DNA from: CAVYGN01 sp964413265
GTDB taxonomy: Bacteria > Spirochaetota > Brevinematia > Brevinematales > JAOACQ01
Direction of reading: 5' to 3'
Assembly: GCA_964413265.1 (NCBI GenBank)
Contig: CAYPRX010000086.1
Location: 1 to 31,334 of the forward strand
DNA: 31,334 bases
Below the pieces are notes generated by a model. The model did not search any database. It was not told the origin of the DNA and saw nothing but the letters and a program-made list of their open reading frames with translations. The translations under genes were made by a program, and so were the position numbers. How positions within the stretch are numbered: position 1 is the first letter of the stretch; each line of letters starts with the position of its first letter. Below are positions 23,450 through 31,334 of this stretch, piece after piece.

Positions 23450-25210
23450 TTATTTATTGTACAGGGGCCTTTCATGGTAAGTAGTATGGAGCAATTTTTT
23501 AGCCTTTTCCGAGAGGGGCGTACCCAGAAACTCATCGTATAGTTCCTTTATATGAAGGTTCTGGTACGAAGATCTTTTAATTCTATCCCTGTCATCTTCA
23601 TAAAGACCTGCTGACCTTTTCTTTCTTATCTCATCAGTTGCTCCGTAGGGCTGCCCGCCCCCCCCGACACATCCTCCGCGGCAGGCCATAACTTCTATAA
23701 ATTCGTATGGGAGATCCTTCTCTCCCTGCTTCGCTGATTTTATTTCATCAAGAATAACACCAACATTTGCTATTCCATGAGCGACTGCAATCTTTAGAGG
23801 GGTCCCCTCTATATCAACCGTTGCTGTCTTTATTCCTTTGAGGCCCCGAGTTTCAACAAAATCGACATTGGCTAATTCCTTCTTCGTAATAAAATGATAT
23901 GCTGTCCTTAAAGCTGCTTCCATTACACCCCCTGTCGTTCCGAATATCGTCCCGGCCCCGGAATATTCACCGAGCAGAGAATCGGCTTCCGAATCAGGAA
24001 GATTAAGGAAATCAATTCCTGAAGCCTTTATCATCCGGGAAAGCTCCCTCGTTGTAAGAACCACATCTATATCCTGATAACCGCTGGCGAACATTTCATG
24101 CACCCTTGTTATCTCATACTTTTTCGCCGTGCAGGGCATTATGGAAACAGAAAATATTTTTGCCGGATCAATCCCCATTTTCTGGGCGTAATATGTTTTC
24201 GAAAGTACTCCGACCATCTGGTGGGGAGATTTTGCAGTTGAGAAGTATGGTATCATCTCAGGATAAAATTTTTCAAGGTAATCAACCCAGCCCGGACAGC
24301 AGCTTGTTATAAGCGGCAGCTCGCCTTTTTTACGGCTGAAGCGTTCAACAAGTTCGGAAGCTTCTTCCATAATGGTCAGGTCGGCGCCAAAATTCGTGTC
24401 AAACACGGCGTCAAAACCCAGTCTTCTTAATATCGTATACATCTTCTTCGTCGTTATATCACCGGGTTCAAGCCCGAAAGCCTCTCCGAGTGCTACGCGG
24501 GTAGCCGGTGCGATCTGCACCACTTTATGGAAATCAGGGTCTTTCAGACCATCCCATACCCTGACATTATCACTCTTTTCATAAAGAGCCCCCACTGGGC
24601 AATGAGCAGTGCACTGACCGCATTTTATGCAGGAACTGTCCTGAAGGAAGGTATCGGCGGCTGGAGCAATTCTCATATTGTAGCCTCTTCCGATAAATTC
24701 TATCGCCCAGACGTTCTGCATAATCTGGCATACTTCCACACACCGGCCACATTTTACGCATTTTTCAGGATTCAGGACAATTGAACCAGTGGAATTGTCA
24801 ACAGGATGGTTAACAAGCAATCTCAGAAAATCTACTTCCCGGATGCCGAAATCACCTGCGAGCTGCTGGAGTTCGCAATTCCCATTCCTTGCGCATTGCA
24901 AACAGTCGTTCGGGTGGTTCGATAGAATGAGTTCCAGAACGGTCCTCCTGATTTCAAAAATTTCCGAATCATGGGTTGTAATCTCCATCCCTTCCTCAAC
25001 ATAAGTTGTGCAGGACCTGACCATTCTTGGTGAGCCTTTTATCTTAACAATGCACAGTCCGCAGGCCGCGCTGGGGGGAAGGTCAGGGTGATTACACAGC
25101 TTTGGTATTTTAACCTGAACTAATTTCGCAGCCTCAAGAATTGTCCTGTCATTATTAACCTTGAAAGGAATACCGTTAATTTTTATATTTACCTTGATCT
25201 TATTCTCCAT
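23450..25210 (-). CDS. hndD: [FeFe] hydrogenase catalytic subunit, HndD/HydA type
   Basis: The 586 residues have the M3 layout. There is an N-terminal [2Fe-2S] domain (CNHPDLPPSAACGLC, then SCTTY), a His-Cys [4Fe-4S] motif HPNDCLQCARNGNC, and two [4Fe-4S] motifs CVKCGRCVEVC and CIKCGQCTAHC. The H-cluster domain has TSCCPGW (L1), MPCTAKKYE (L2) and MACRGGCVGGGGQP (L3). L3 has Arg where MACPGGC is usual. It reversibly makes H2 using electrons from HndC, and possibly from ferredoxin by bifurcation. Order HndA-B-C-D matches Desulfovibrio NADP-linked hydrogenase and other trimeric or tetrameric [FeFe] enzymes. AGGGGGG precedes the ATG. Confidence 0.95.
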   Translation of the reverse strand: MENKIKVNIKINGIPFKVNNDRTILEAAKLVQVKIPKLCNHPDLPPSAACGLCIVKIKGSPRMVRSCTTYVEEGMEITTHDSEIFEIRRTVLELILSNHPNDCLQCARNGNCELQQLAGDFGIREVDFLRLLVNHPVDNSTGSIVLNPEKCVKCGRCVEVCQIMQNVWAIEFIGRGYNMRIAPAADTFLQDSSCIKCGQCTAHCPVGALYEKSDNVRVWDGLKDPDFHKVVQIAPATRVALGEAFGLEPGDITTKKMYTILRRLGFDAVFDTNFGADLTIMEEASELVERFSRKKGELPLITSCCPGWVDYLEKFYPEMIPYFSTAKSPHQMVGVLSKTYYAQKMGIDPAKIFSVSIMPCTAKKYEITRVHEMFASGYQDIDVVLTTRELSRMIKASGIDFLNLPDSEADSLLGEYSGAGTIFGTTGGVMEAALRTAYHFITKKELANVDFVETRGLKGIKTATVDIEGTPLKIAVAHGIANVGVILDEIKSAKQGEKDLPYEFIEVMACRGGCVGGGGQPYGATDEIRKKRSAGLYEDDRDRIKRSSYQNLHIKELYDEFLGTPLSEKAKKLLHTTYHERPLYNK

Positions 25211-25218
25211 ATTCCCCC

Positions 25219-27006
25219 CTATTCCATTATCACGGCTGAAAATTTACATACTTCGTAGCAGGAACCGCATTTGATGCACTCAATCTGATTTATCGTGTAT
25301 GGTTTTCTCTTTTCGCCGCTTATACAGTTTACCGGGCATTTCATCGCACAAAGCCCGCAGCCGATACAATTTTCAGGATCTATCACATAACTCAAAAGAC
25401 TCTTGCAAGAGCCTGAATGGCATTTTTTATCTTTGATATGTTCTATGTATTCGTCCTCAAAATATTTCATCGTGGAAAGCACCGGATTGGGCGTGTTCTG
25501 GCCGAGCCCGCAAAGCGATGCTTTCTGCATTGCCTCAGAGATCCTTTTGAGGCTGGTCATATGCTCCATATTACCCTTCCCCTTGCTTATCAGTTCCAGG
25601 GTTTCCAGGAGCTGCTTCCCTCCGATACGGCAGGGGGAACATTTCCCGCAGGATTCATCAACCGCAAACTGCATATAAAATTTTGCTATGTCTATCATGC
25701 AGTCATCTTCATCCATTATTATAAGACCGCCAGATCCCATGATAGCTCCGAGTTTCTTCAGGCTCTCAAAATCTATTGGTACATCAAGATATTCTTCGGG
25801 TATTACACCTCCGGATGGTCCGCCGCTTTGAGCCGCCTTGAATTTCTTTCCATCCTTAATCCCACCGCCAATATCAAAAATGACCTCCCTTAATGTCGTT
25901 CCGAGAGGCACCTCAACAAGACCGGAATTATTGACTTTCCCGGTCAGCGCGAAAACTTTAGTGCCCTTGGAGGTCTCAGTTCCTATGCTTGCGAACCATT
26001 TCCCGCCCTTTGTTAATATGACGGGAATATTGGCCCAGGTTTCAGTGTTATTTATTACGGTCGGTTTGCCCCAAAGGCCTTTTGTTGCCGGGAAAGGAGG
26101 TCTCGGCCTGGGCATGCCCCTGCTTCCCTCTATTGATGCCAGGAGGGCGGTCTCCTCTCCGCAGACATAAGCTCCAGCACCCAGCCGGAGTTCTATATCG
26201 AAATCAAAAGAGCTGCCAAGTATATCTTTACCCAGGAGACCGTAATTTCTTGCCTTTTGAATTGCCATTTCAAGTCTCTGAATGGCAATAGGATATTCAG
26301 CCCTTATATATATGTAGCCTTCATTGGCTCCCACAGTATAACCGCCTATGATCATTGCTTCTATAATTGAATGAGGGTCTCCTTCTATTGTACTCCGGTT
26401 CATATAAGCCCCGGGATCACCCTCATCTGCGTTGCATACGATATACTTTACATCGGAATTCTCTTTTTTTGTAAAATCCCACTTCATCCAGGTAGGAAAA
26501 CCGGCTCCTCCCCGCCCCCGAAGGCCTGAAACCTTCAATTCTTCTATTATATCGTCAGGTGTCATTTCAAACAGGGCCTTTTCGAGTCCGGTATATCCAT
26601 CCCTGGCAATATATTCATTAATGTTTTCCGGATCTATCACCCCGCAATTCCTTAAAATAATGCGGAACTGCTTCTGATAAAAATCTGTTCCCGGAAGCCT
26701 GACATTACGCGTGCTTTTCTTCCTGTCATAAAGCAGGCGTGAAACTTCTTTCCCTTTTTTAATATGTGAATTAACAATTTCTTCCGCATCGCCACTCTTT
26801 ACTCCGACGTAAAGGGTTTCATCGGGAATTATTTTAACTACGGGTCCTTCTCCGCAGAAACCAAGGCAGCCCCCCTTCACTACCTGTATTTCATCCCCGA
26901 GACCCCCGGCAACAAGCTCTTTATTGATATTATCATAGATCTGCAGAGAACTTTTCCCGCCGCAAGACTCTCCCCCGCATACTATGATAAATTTTTTATA
27001 TACCAT
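25219..27006 (-). CDS. hndC: HndC/NuoF-like flavoprotein subunit of [FeFe] hydrogenase
   Basis: This subunit carries the NAD(P) and FMN site of the hydrogenase complex. From residue 1 (MVYKKFIIV) there is a thioredoxin-like [2Fe-2S] domain with CGGESC and CLGFCG. The NuoF core has GRGGAGFPTWMKWDF for FMN/NAD and GAGAYVCGEETALLASIEG, and ESCGKCSPCRIG begins the [4Fe-4S] site that ends at a later Cys. Two C-terminal [4Fe-4S] motifs follow (CIGCGLCAMKCP and CIKCGSCYEVCK). ATG 27006 is preferred because GGGGGAGG lies upstream at acceptable spacing. An alternative ATG at 27030 overlaps the hndB stop (ATGA) but has no clear ribosome binding site and would add eight residues. Confidence 0.93.
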   Translation of the reverse strand: MVYKKFIIVCGGESCGGKSSLQIYDNINKELVAGGLGDEIQVVKGGCLGFCGEGPVVKIIPDETLYVGVKSGDAEEIVNSHIKKGKEVSRLLYDRKKSTRNVRLPGTDFYQKQFRIILRNCGVIDPENINEYIARDGYTGLEKALFEMTPDDIIEELKVSGLRGRGGAGFPTWMKWDFTKKENSDVKYIVCNADEGDPGAYMNRSTIEGDPHSIIEAMIIGGYTVGANEGYIYIRAEYPIAIQRLEMAIQKARNYGLLGKDILGSSFDFDIELRLGAGAYVCGEETALLASIEGSRGMPRPRPPFPATKGLWGKPTVINNTETWANIPVILTKGGKWFASIGTETSKGTKVFALTGKVNNSGLVEVPLGTTLREVIFDIGGGIKDGKKFKAAQSGGPSGGVIPEEYLDVPIDFESLKKLGAIMGSGGLIIMDEDDCMIDIAKFYMQFAVDESCGKCSPCRIGGKQLLETLELISKGKGNMEHMTSLKRISEAMQKASLCGLGQNTPNPVLSTMKYFEDEYIEHIKDKKCHSGSCKSLLSYVIDPENCIGCGLCAMKCPVNCISGEKRKPYTINQIECIKCGSCYEVCKFSAVIME

Positions 27007-27026
27007 GTGCAGAAGTTCCTCCCCCT

Positions 27027-27413
27027 TCATTCAAGGATATCTATTGCAGGCTTGTCGTAAACATAATCGCTTAAAAGCTGTTTCTGCATAACATGTGTCT
27101 CCATAATCCTGCCGGCGACTGCCGGGGTAACCCTGCCATAAAGTGTGTCAGGCATGCCGGGTGACCAGACCTCAACCGTAGGTTCTGCATAGCAGCTCCC
27201 CATACAGCCTGTCTGTTTTATTTCAATATTCTTGAGTCCAAATTTCTTGACAAGATCACTGAATGCCTTGAGGGTTTCAGCGGCACCGGCAGCTTTTCCG
27301 CAGGTACCCATTCCCACAAGGATGGTAGTCAAGTCCTGCGCCTCTTTATTTTTAAATTTCTTCTTCTCACCGGCCCTGAAAGCCTGTAATGTTTTAAGAT
27401 TGAATTTTTCCAT
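27027..27413 (-). CDS. hndB: HndB-like thioredoxin-fold [2Fe-2S] ferredoxin subunit
   Basis: The 128-residue protein carries TTILVGMGTCGKAAGAAET and IKQTGCMGSCYAEPTVEVW. These give four Cys in the thioredoxin-like [2Fe-2S] pattern shared with the HndB subunit of Desulfovibrio NADP-reducing hydrogenase and with the N-terminus of HndC. It probably relays electrons within the complex. ATG 27413 is preferred over GTG 27422 because AGGTGG lies five bases upstream. Its stop is followed by hndC within 20 bases, or overlaps it if the longer hndC start is used. Confidence 0.88.
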   Translation of the reverse strand: MEKFNLKTLQAFRAGEKKKFKNKEAQDLTTILVGMGTCGKAAGAAETLKAFSDLVKKFGLKNIEIKQTGCMGSCYAEPTVEVWSPGMPDTLYGRVTPAVAGRIMETHVMQKQLLSDYVYDKPAIDILE

Positions 27414-27425
27414 AAACCCCACCTG

Positions 27426-27911
27426 TCACTTTGTACTGAAGCGGCCAAGGATCTCAGGCAATTCCTTTTTCGTAAGTCTTCCGAACACCTCATCGTTTAT
27501 GGTGAGGACTGGCGCCAGACCGCAGCAGCCGACACAGCGGACTGCTTCAAGCGAGAACAGCTCATCCTCAGTCACACCGCCGACGCCTATTCCAAGATGC
27601 GCTTCAAGTTCCTTCAGGATATCCTCCCCCCTCTTCAGGTAGCAGGCCGTGCCCAGACATACCGCAATTTTATTCTTGCCGGGTTTTTTAAGTTTGAAGA
27701 AATGATAGAATGTCGTGATACCATATATTTTAGCCAGGGGAACGTTCAGTTTTCTAGAAAGCTGTATCGCAACTTCCCTCGGTATAAAACCATATTCTTC
27801 CTGAACCCTGTGAAGTATCATAATGAGGCTGCCATTAATGTTCTTCCATTCATCGATGTATCTGAGCAGGTTATCGCTTAAATAAACGGAGGCTTCTTTC
27901 TTTTCAAACAT
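27426..27911 (-). CDS. hndA: HndA/NuoE-like [2Fe-2S] subunit of [FeFe] hydrogenase
   Basis: The 161 residues follow the NuoE family: a helical N-terminal half (ILHRVQEEYGFIPREVAIQL, then YGITTFYHFF) and a thioredoxin-like domain binding [2Fe-2S]. The cluster Cys lie in VCLGTACYLK and in VRCVGCCGLAPV, the conserved CxxxxC and CxxxC sets. It passes electrons between the flavin subunit and the hydrogenase. AGGGGG precedes the ATG. It is the first gene of the operon and has the promoter at 27971-27999. Confidence 0.93.
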   Translation of the reverse strand: MFEKKEASVYLSDNLLRYIDEWKNINGSLIMILHRVQEEYGFIPREVAIQLSRKLNVPLAKIYGITTFYHFFKLKKPGKNKIAVCLGTACYLKRGEDILKELEAHLGIGVGGVTEDELFSLEAVRCVGCCGLAPVLTINDEVFGRLTKKELPEILGRFSTK

Positions 27912-27970
27912 ATTTTCCCCCTGAAAAAATGAACAGGATCACCTTCAACTATACCATGCATTAATCTGAG

Positions 27971-27999
27971 ATTATAAATTATAGACTAATAATTATCAA
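27971..27999 (-). promoter_or_regulatory. Sigma70 promoter of the hndABCD operon
   Basis: Reading the minus strand, TTGATA (27999-27994), a 17-base spacer and TATAAT (27976-27971) make a near-consensus promoter about 60 bases before hndA. A second TATAAT lies a few bases upstream within the spacer. An imperfect palindrome GTGATAACAC at 28008-28017 sits just upstream of the -35 box and could be an operator. Confidence 0.7.
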
Positions 28000-28040
28000 A
28001 AAAATGGGTGATAACACTTGACCGGCTCTATATTTAATGC

Positions 28041-29258
28041 TTACTCGTATCTTAAAGCATCGATTGGATTAAGCGTTGAAGCCTTCCTGGCCGGATAAAA
28101 ACCGAAAAATACTCCTACCATGAAAGAAAAAATTGATGCCAGTAACACCGGCGGTATTGAATAGACTATTGGCCAGTTAAGGGCAATCCTTATAAAGAGT
28201 GCGCCGGAATAGCCCATTAATATGCCAATCAATCCTCCCACAAGCGATAATACGACAGCCTCGACCAAAAATTGAAGAAGAATATCGTTCCCCCTGGCCC
28301 CGATCGCCATCCTGATCCCGATCTCTCTCGTCCTTTCTGTTACTGAAACAAGCATGATATTCATTATCCCGATGCCGCCGACTATAAGTGAAATACTGGC
28401 TATTACAGCCAGCAGAATAGTGACGCTTCCTGTGACCTGATTCGACGTATTTATTATATCAGCCTGGTTCCTGATTGTAAAGTCGTCATCCGCACTTTCA
28501 GAAAGCTTGTGGGAAGCCCTGAGTATCGTCCTGATCTCATCCTGTGAAGCCTCCATCTGGTCGGGTGAACTGCTGCTGCAGAGGATTGACCCTATATATC
28601 GGCTGGTATTCAGCCTGTACTGAACAGTTGTATACGGAGCGAGTATTATATCATCCTGGTCCTGACCGTTTCCCGAGAAACCCTTTGGAGTAAGAAAACC
28701 TATTATTTTGAACGGCTCGCTCCTTATCCTGATCCTCTGCCCGACCGGGTCCATATTCGGGAAAAGGTTGGAGGCTACTGTATTGCCTATGACGCAGACC
28801 CTCGTCTGGGCTCTTACATCGCTCTCCGTAAAAAAATTTCCATTCGATATTGTCCACTCTCTTATTCCAAAATAATCTGTAGAAACACCGAAAATCGAGG
28901 TATTCCAGTTACCCACACCTCCGATAGCCTGTACAACTACACGTATGGAAGGTGATACTCCCTCAAGAGTGGTGGCATCTTTTTTAATTTTTGTCACATC
29001 ATCGAGCGTCAATCTTGAATATGTCCCCCCTCCGTAACTTACGCCTCCTGTCCTGAAAGCACTGGGAAAAATAGTAAGAAGATTGACTCCCAGGCTTTGA
29101 ATCTGGTCCCTTACCTGTCTCTGTATGCCCTGGCCGTATGCGACCATTATTATAAATGCCCCTACCCCTATTATTATCCCCAGCATTGTCAGCAGGGTTC
29201 TCATTTTGTTTTTTAAAATGGATTGAAGCGCTATCTTTAAGAGAAAAGTTAATTTCAT
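28041..29258 (-). CDS. MacB-type ABC transporter permease (FtsX family)
   Basis: The 405 residues have the MacB permease layout. There is one N-terminal helix after IALQSILKNKMRTLLTMLGI, a large periplasmic MacB_PCD domain (about 45-270), and three C-terminal helices. The block ERTREIGIRMAIGARGNDIL near residue 310 is the conserved FtsX coupling segment. Gene order with an HlyD-like adaptor and separate ATPase fits a MacAB/TolC-like efflux pump moving peptides, lipids or macrolide-like molecules. The substrate is not identifiable. It follows the ATPase gene by ten bases. Confidence 0.93.
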   Translation of the reverse strand: MKLTFLLKIALQSILKNKMRTLLTMLGIIIGVGAFIIMVAYGQGIQRQVRDQIQSLGVNLLTIFPSAFRTGGVSYGGGTYSRLTLDDVTKIKKDATTLEGVSPSIRVVVQAIGGVGNWNTSIFGVSTDYFGIREWTISNGNFFTESDVRAQTRVCVIGNTVASNLFPNMDPVGQRIRIRSEPFKIIGFLTPKGFSGNGQDQDDIILAPYTTVQYRLNTSRYIGSILCSSSSPDQMEASQDEIRTILRASHKLSESADDDFTIRNQADIINTSNQVTGSVTILLAVIASISLIVGGIGIMNIMLVSVTERTREIGIRMAIGARGNDILLQFLVEAVVLSLVGGLIGILMGYSGALFIRIALNWPIVYSIPPVLLASIFSFMVGVFFGFYPARKASTLNPIDALRYE

Positions 29259-29268
29259 ATATTCTCCT

Positions 29269-30000
29269 TCACAGCGTCGTATCCCCTGCAGCTTCTTTAG
29301 GACTTTTATTCACATGGTCCCTGATCACAAGACCGTCCCGGAACTCAACTATCCTCTTTGTATACTCTGCAATATCGTTTTCATGGGTAACAAGGACAAT
29401 CGTTATACCCTGACGGTTCAACTCCTGAAAAAGTGCTATGATCCCTACACTCGTTTTCGTATCAAGATTGCCGGTCGGTTCATCCGCCAGTATCAGAGAG
29501 GGATTGTTAACAAGAGATCTTGCAATAGCAACCCTCTGCTGCTGGCCGCCGGAGAGCTGGTTTGGAAAATGCTGAACCCTGTCGCCAAGGTTCACCTTTT
29601 CAAGAGCCTGCTGAGCCAGTCTTTTCGAATCCACATTAGAGCTATCCCTGTTGTAAAGCAATGGAAGTTCAACATTCTCAAGAGCTGTCGTCCTTGACAG
29701 GAGATTGAACCCCTGGAAAACGAACCCGATCTTTTTGTTGCGGATATCGCTGAGTTTATCCTTGGAGAGCGTGTTAACCCTTATACCATCAAGATAATAA
29801 TCTCCAGATGAAGGTATATCAAGACATCCCAGAATATTCATAAAGGTGCTCTTGCCGGAGCCTGAAGCACCCATAATTGCAGTAAAGTCGCCCTGCCTGA
29901 CCTCCAGGTCTATTCCCCTGAGGGCTTCGACATCTACATCACCGGTTGAATACACCTTCGTAATACCTATGGTTCTTATTACTGTCTCATTATTTTTCAT
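29269..30000 (-). CDS. MacB/LolD-type ABC transporter ATPase
   Basis: The 243 residues have Walker A GASGSGKST, the signature LSGGQQQRVAIARSL, Walker B LILADEPTGNLD, and the switch His in LVTHEND. The D-loop GNLD is typical of the MacB/LolD/FtsE branch. In this operon the ATPase is a separate protein rather than fused to the permease as in E. coli MacB. The adaptor gene is seven bases upstream and the permease gene ten bases downstream. It couples ATP hydrolysis to the efflux complex. Confidence 0.95.
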   Translation of the reverse strand: MKNNETVIRTIGITKVYSTGDVDVEALRGIDLEVRQGDFTAIMGASGSGKSTFMNILGCLDIPSSGDYYLDGIRVNTLSKDKLSDIRNKKIGFVFQGFNLLSRTTALENVELPLLYNRDSSNVDSKRLAQQALEKVNLGDRVQHFPNQLSGGQQQRVAIARSLVNNPSLILADEPTGNLDTKTSVGIIALFQELNRQGITIVLVTHENDIAEYTKRIVEFRDGLVIRDHVNKSPKEAAGDTTL

Positions 30001-30007
30001 ATTAATA

Positions 30008-31237
30008 CTACCGTAACATTCCTCTTCCGCCTCCCGGGAAAGGCCCGAGTATAGAACCCGGCTGGCCCGCTGTTTGACCCTGCGGGCCCTGGTTAGAAAC
30101 TCCGCTTACAACCATCATTCCCTCTTTAAGCCTGTCAGATTCGATCTCAGTCATCTGGCCGTCCGTTAAACCTATTCTGGCTCTTACCGGCTGAATCCTG
30201 CCCGTACTTTCATTATATACCAGCAGTGTAACTGTACTGGGCTGGTTCGTATAGCTGCCGCCTCCACCCTGGCCGCGGGCATGGGTAAATGATCCTCCGG
30301 ACTCGAAAATCTGCCTGTACATTTCAGGGGTGGGATGAAACTTGAGAACTGCATTGGGAATTTCCAGGATATTTGTCTTTTTATCAGTAATTATATCAAT
30401 CGTTGCAGTCATCCCTGGATAAAAAAGACCTTTAGAATTATCAATATTTATTACAACAGAATAATTCACTACATTTTGAATCAGAGAGGGCATGACATAG
30501 ATATCATAAACCACTCCCTCGAATGTCTTATCCATATAAGCCTGAACGGTAAAGTGCGCCTTCTCTCCGCGCCTTACGACTCCTATATCGCTTTCAGCCA
30601 CTGAAGCCAGTATCTGCATACGGGCAGTATTCGCCGCTATGACAAAGAGCGGTGGTTCTGCATATGAGAGTGAACCTACGGCATTGCCGACATCAATGTT
30701 CCTTTGAACGACAGTGCCCGACATCGGAGCATATATAAGAGTATTCGACATATTGATCTGGGCCGTATCAACCTGGGCTTTTGCAACCTCAACCTGGGCT
30801 TTTGCGCTTTCAAGAATGTTCTTTGTGGAGATGAGGTTCGACTGTGAAGTTAAATTCTGGTCGAAAAGGGCCTTGGTATCATCATAATTCTGCTGGGCCT
30901 GTGACAACGTCGCCTCAACGCTGTGCAGATTGGCAACTGCCTGGTCAAGAGCAGCCTTAAAAGTTGTGTCGTCTATTTTAGCCATGATCTGCCCTTTGTA
31001 AACCCTTGTATTAAAATCGGAATAAATCTTTACTATTGTCCCGGCGTCAAGAGCATTGACATTATTTGTATATTCATATTGAAGGTTTCCGGTGCTCTCG
31101 ATCGTGTTTTCGATATCTCCCCGTGTGATTTTCACAAATGTAAATGTGGTTTTATGTCCCATGCTCATAAAAAAGAAAACACCCGCCGCTATTATGAGGG
31201 TAATTAATACTATCATTATGATCCTGCTCGTTTTCAT
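30008..31237 (-). CDS. MacA-like periplasmic adaptor (HlyD/RND-MFP family)
   Basis: The 409 residues have an N-terminal membrane anchor (IIMIVLITLIIAAGVFFFM), a barrel-sandwich lipoyl domain (YTNNVNALDAGTIVKIY and PMSGTVVQRNIDVGNAV), and a coiled-coil hairpin rich in Gln and Ala between them. A beta-barrel domain follows. The C-terminus is Gly-rich (GGGRGMLR). Adaptors of this type bridge the inner-membrane ABC pair and the TolC channel. AGGAG lies seven bases before the ATG, 18 bases after the stop of the TolC-like gene, so the four are one operon. Confidence 0.92.
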   Translation of the reverse strand: MKTSRIIMIVLITLIIAAGVFFFMSMGHKTTFTFVKITRGDIENTIESTGNLQYEYTNNVNALDAGTIVKIYSDFNTRVYKGQIMAKIDDTTFKAALDQAVANLHSVEATLSQAQQNYDDTKALFDQNLTSQSNLISTKNILESAKAQVEVAKAQVDTAQINMSNTLIYAPMSGTVVQRNIDVGNAVGSLSYAEPPLFVIAANTARMQILASVAESDIGVVRRGEKAHFTVQAYMDKTFEGVVYDIYVMPSLIQNVVNYSVVINIDNSKGLFYPGMTATIDIITDKKTNILEIPNAVLKFHPTPEMYRQIFESGGSFTHARGQGGGGSYTNQPSTVTLLVYNESTGRIQPVRARIGLTDGQMTEIESDRLKEGMMVVSGVSNQGPQGQTAGQPGSILGPFPGGGRGMLR

Positions 31238-31255
31238 AACATTGCTCCTTAAATA

Positions 31256-31334
31256 TCAGCTCCTTAATTTATCCATGGCCTTACCGTAAAAATCCACTCC
31301 CGCTTCCCTTTCAAGCTGCAAGATGGCAATAATA
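31256..31334 (-). CDS. TolC-family outer-membrane efflux protein, C-terminal end
   Basis: Twenty-five codons plus a TGA stop (31258-31256) are open to the right edge. LQLEREAGVDF matches the usual end of the last helical repeat of TolC-family proteins (A.L.L....G), and the position upstream of a MacA-like gene fits. Only the C-terminus is in the window. Confidence 0.7.
   Translation of the reverse strand, partial: IIAILQLEREAGVDFYGKAMDKLRS

Noticed and set aside
27985..28000. FNR/CRP-like site near the hndA -35 box
   Set aside because: TTGATAATTATTAG keeps only one half of TTGAT-N4-ATCAA. No Rex-type TTGTTAA inverted repeat was seen either.
28000..28040. Rho-independent terminator between the efflux operon and hndA
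   Set aside because: GTG-TTAT-CAC before a T-run has only a three-pair stem, so it is not convincing.
1..31334. tRNA, rRNA, CRISPR arrays, riboswitches and prophage genes
   Set aside because: None was recognised on reading the intergenic regions; a covariance-model scan would be the decisive test.

Overview
The window reads as chromosomal DNA of a fermentative, hydrogen-metabolising anaerobe with two membranes. Evidence for the double membrane is lipoproteins with lipoboxes, a small beta-barrel protein ending in Phe, a PilZ protein and a MacAB/TolC-type exporter. Evidence for anaerobic metabolism is a multi-subunit [FeFe] hydrogenase and its radical-SAM maturases. Base composition is moderate, coding density is very high, and most genes have a clear AGGAGG-like ribosome binding site. 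The gene set would suit a spirochaete or a relative of one, but nothing seen proves the phylum. No rRNA, tRNA, CRISPR array or phage gene was recognised.

Layout. Positions 1-187 hold the start of a lipoprotein that runs off the left edge. Positions 466-5281 (+) are a hydrogenase-maturation operon: TM1266-type regulator, HydG, a short-chain dehydrogenase (SDR), HydE and an aspartase-like lyase, behind a good sigma70 promoter. HydF is absent. Positions 5282-10175 (-) run mtaB, a SurA/PpiC-like protein, a 621-residue unrecognised protein and an outer-membrane barrel protein. Positions 10359-11360 (+) hold a YcxB-like membrane protein and a lipoprotein. Positions 11361-13800 (-) are a PilZ, archease and RtcB operon. 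Positions 13919-15277 hold an unrecognised protein, and 15427-15897 an acetyltransferase. Positions 15920-19675 (-) hold a secreted protein, a ferritin-like/VIT iron exporter behind an ArsR regulator, a DedA protein, and a coupled hotdog thioesterase/CMD pair. Positions 19746-19953 are a 208-bp MITE-like insertion with 21-bp imperfect inverted ends and 9-bp target duplications. Positions 20013-23437 (+) hold an FAD oxidoreductase followed by folM, folB, folK and folE. Positions 23450-27911 (-) are the four-subunit NAD(P)-linked [FeFe] hydrogenase hndABCD with its own promoter. Positions 28041-31334 (-) are a TolC/MacA/MacB-type efflux operon cut by the right edge.

How the genes fit together. 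The hydrogenase at the right needs the H-cluster made by HydE and HydG at the left, so both halves of one hydrogen system lie within about 28 kb. HydF, the GTPase scaffold, must be encoded elsewhere. The aspartase-like enzyme and the SDR inside the maturation operon are the most promising lead for extra steps in dithiomethylamine ligand supply or redox balance. The pterin cluster makes dihydroneopterin from GTP and takes it to the pyrophosphate stage, with FolM as a pteridine or dihydrofolate reductase. The most distinctive non-coding object is the MITE-like element directly upstream of the FAD oxidoreductase.
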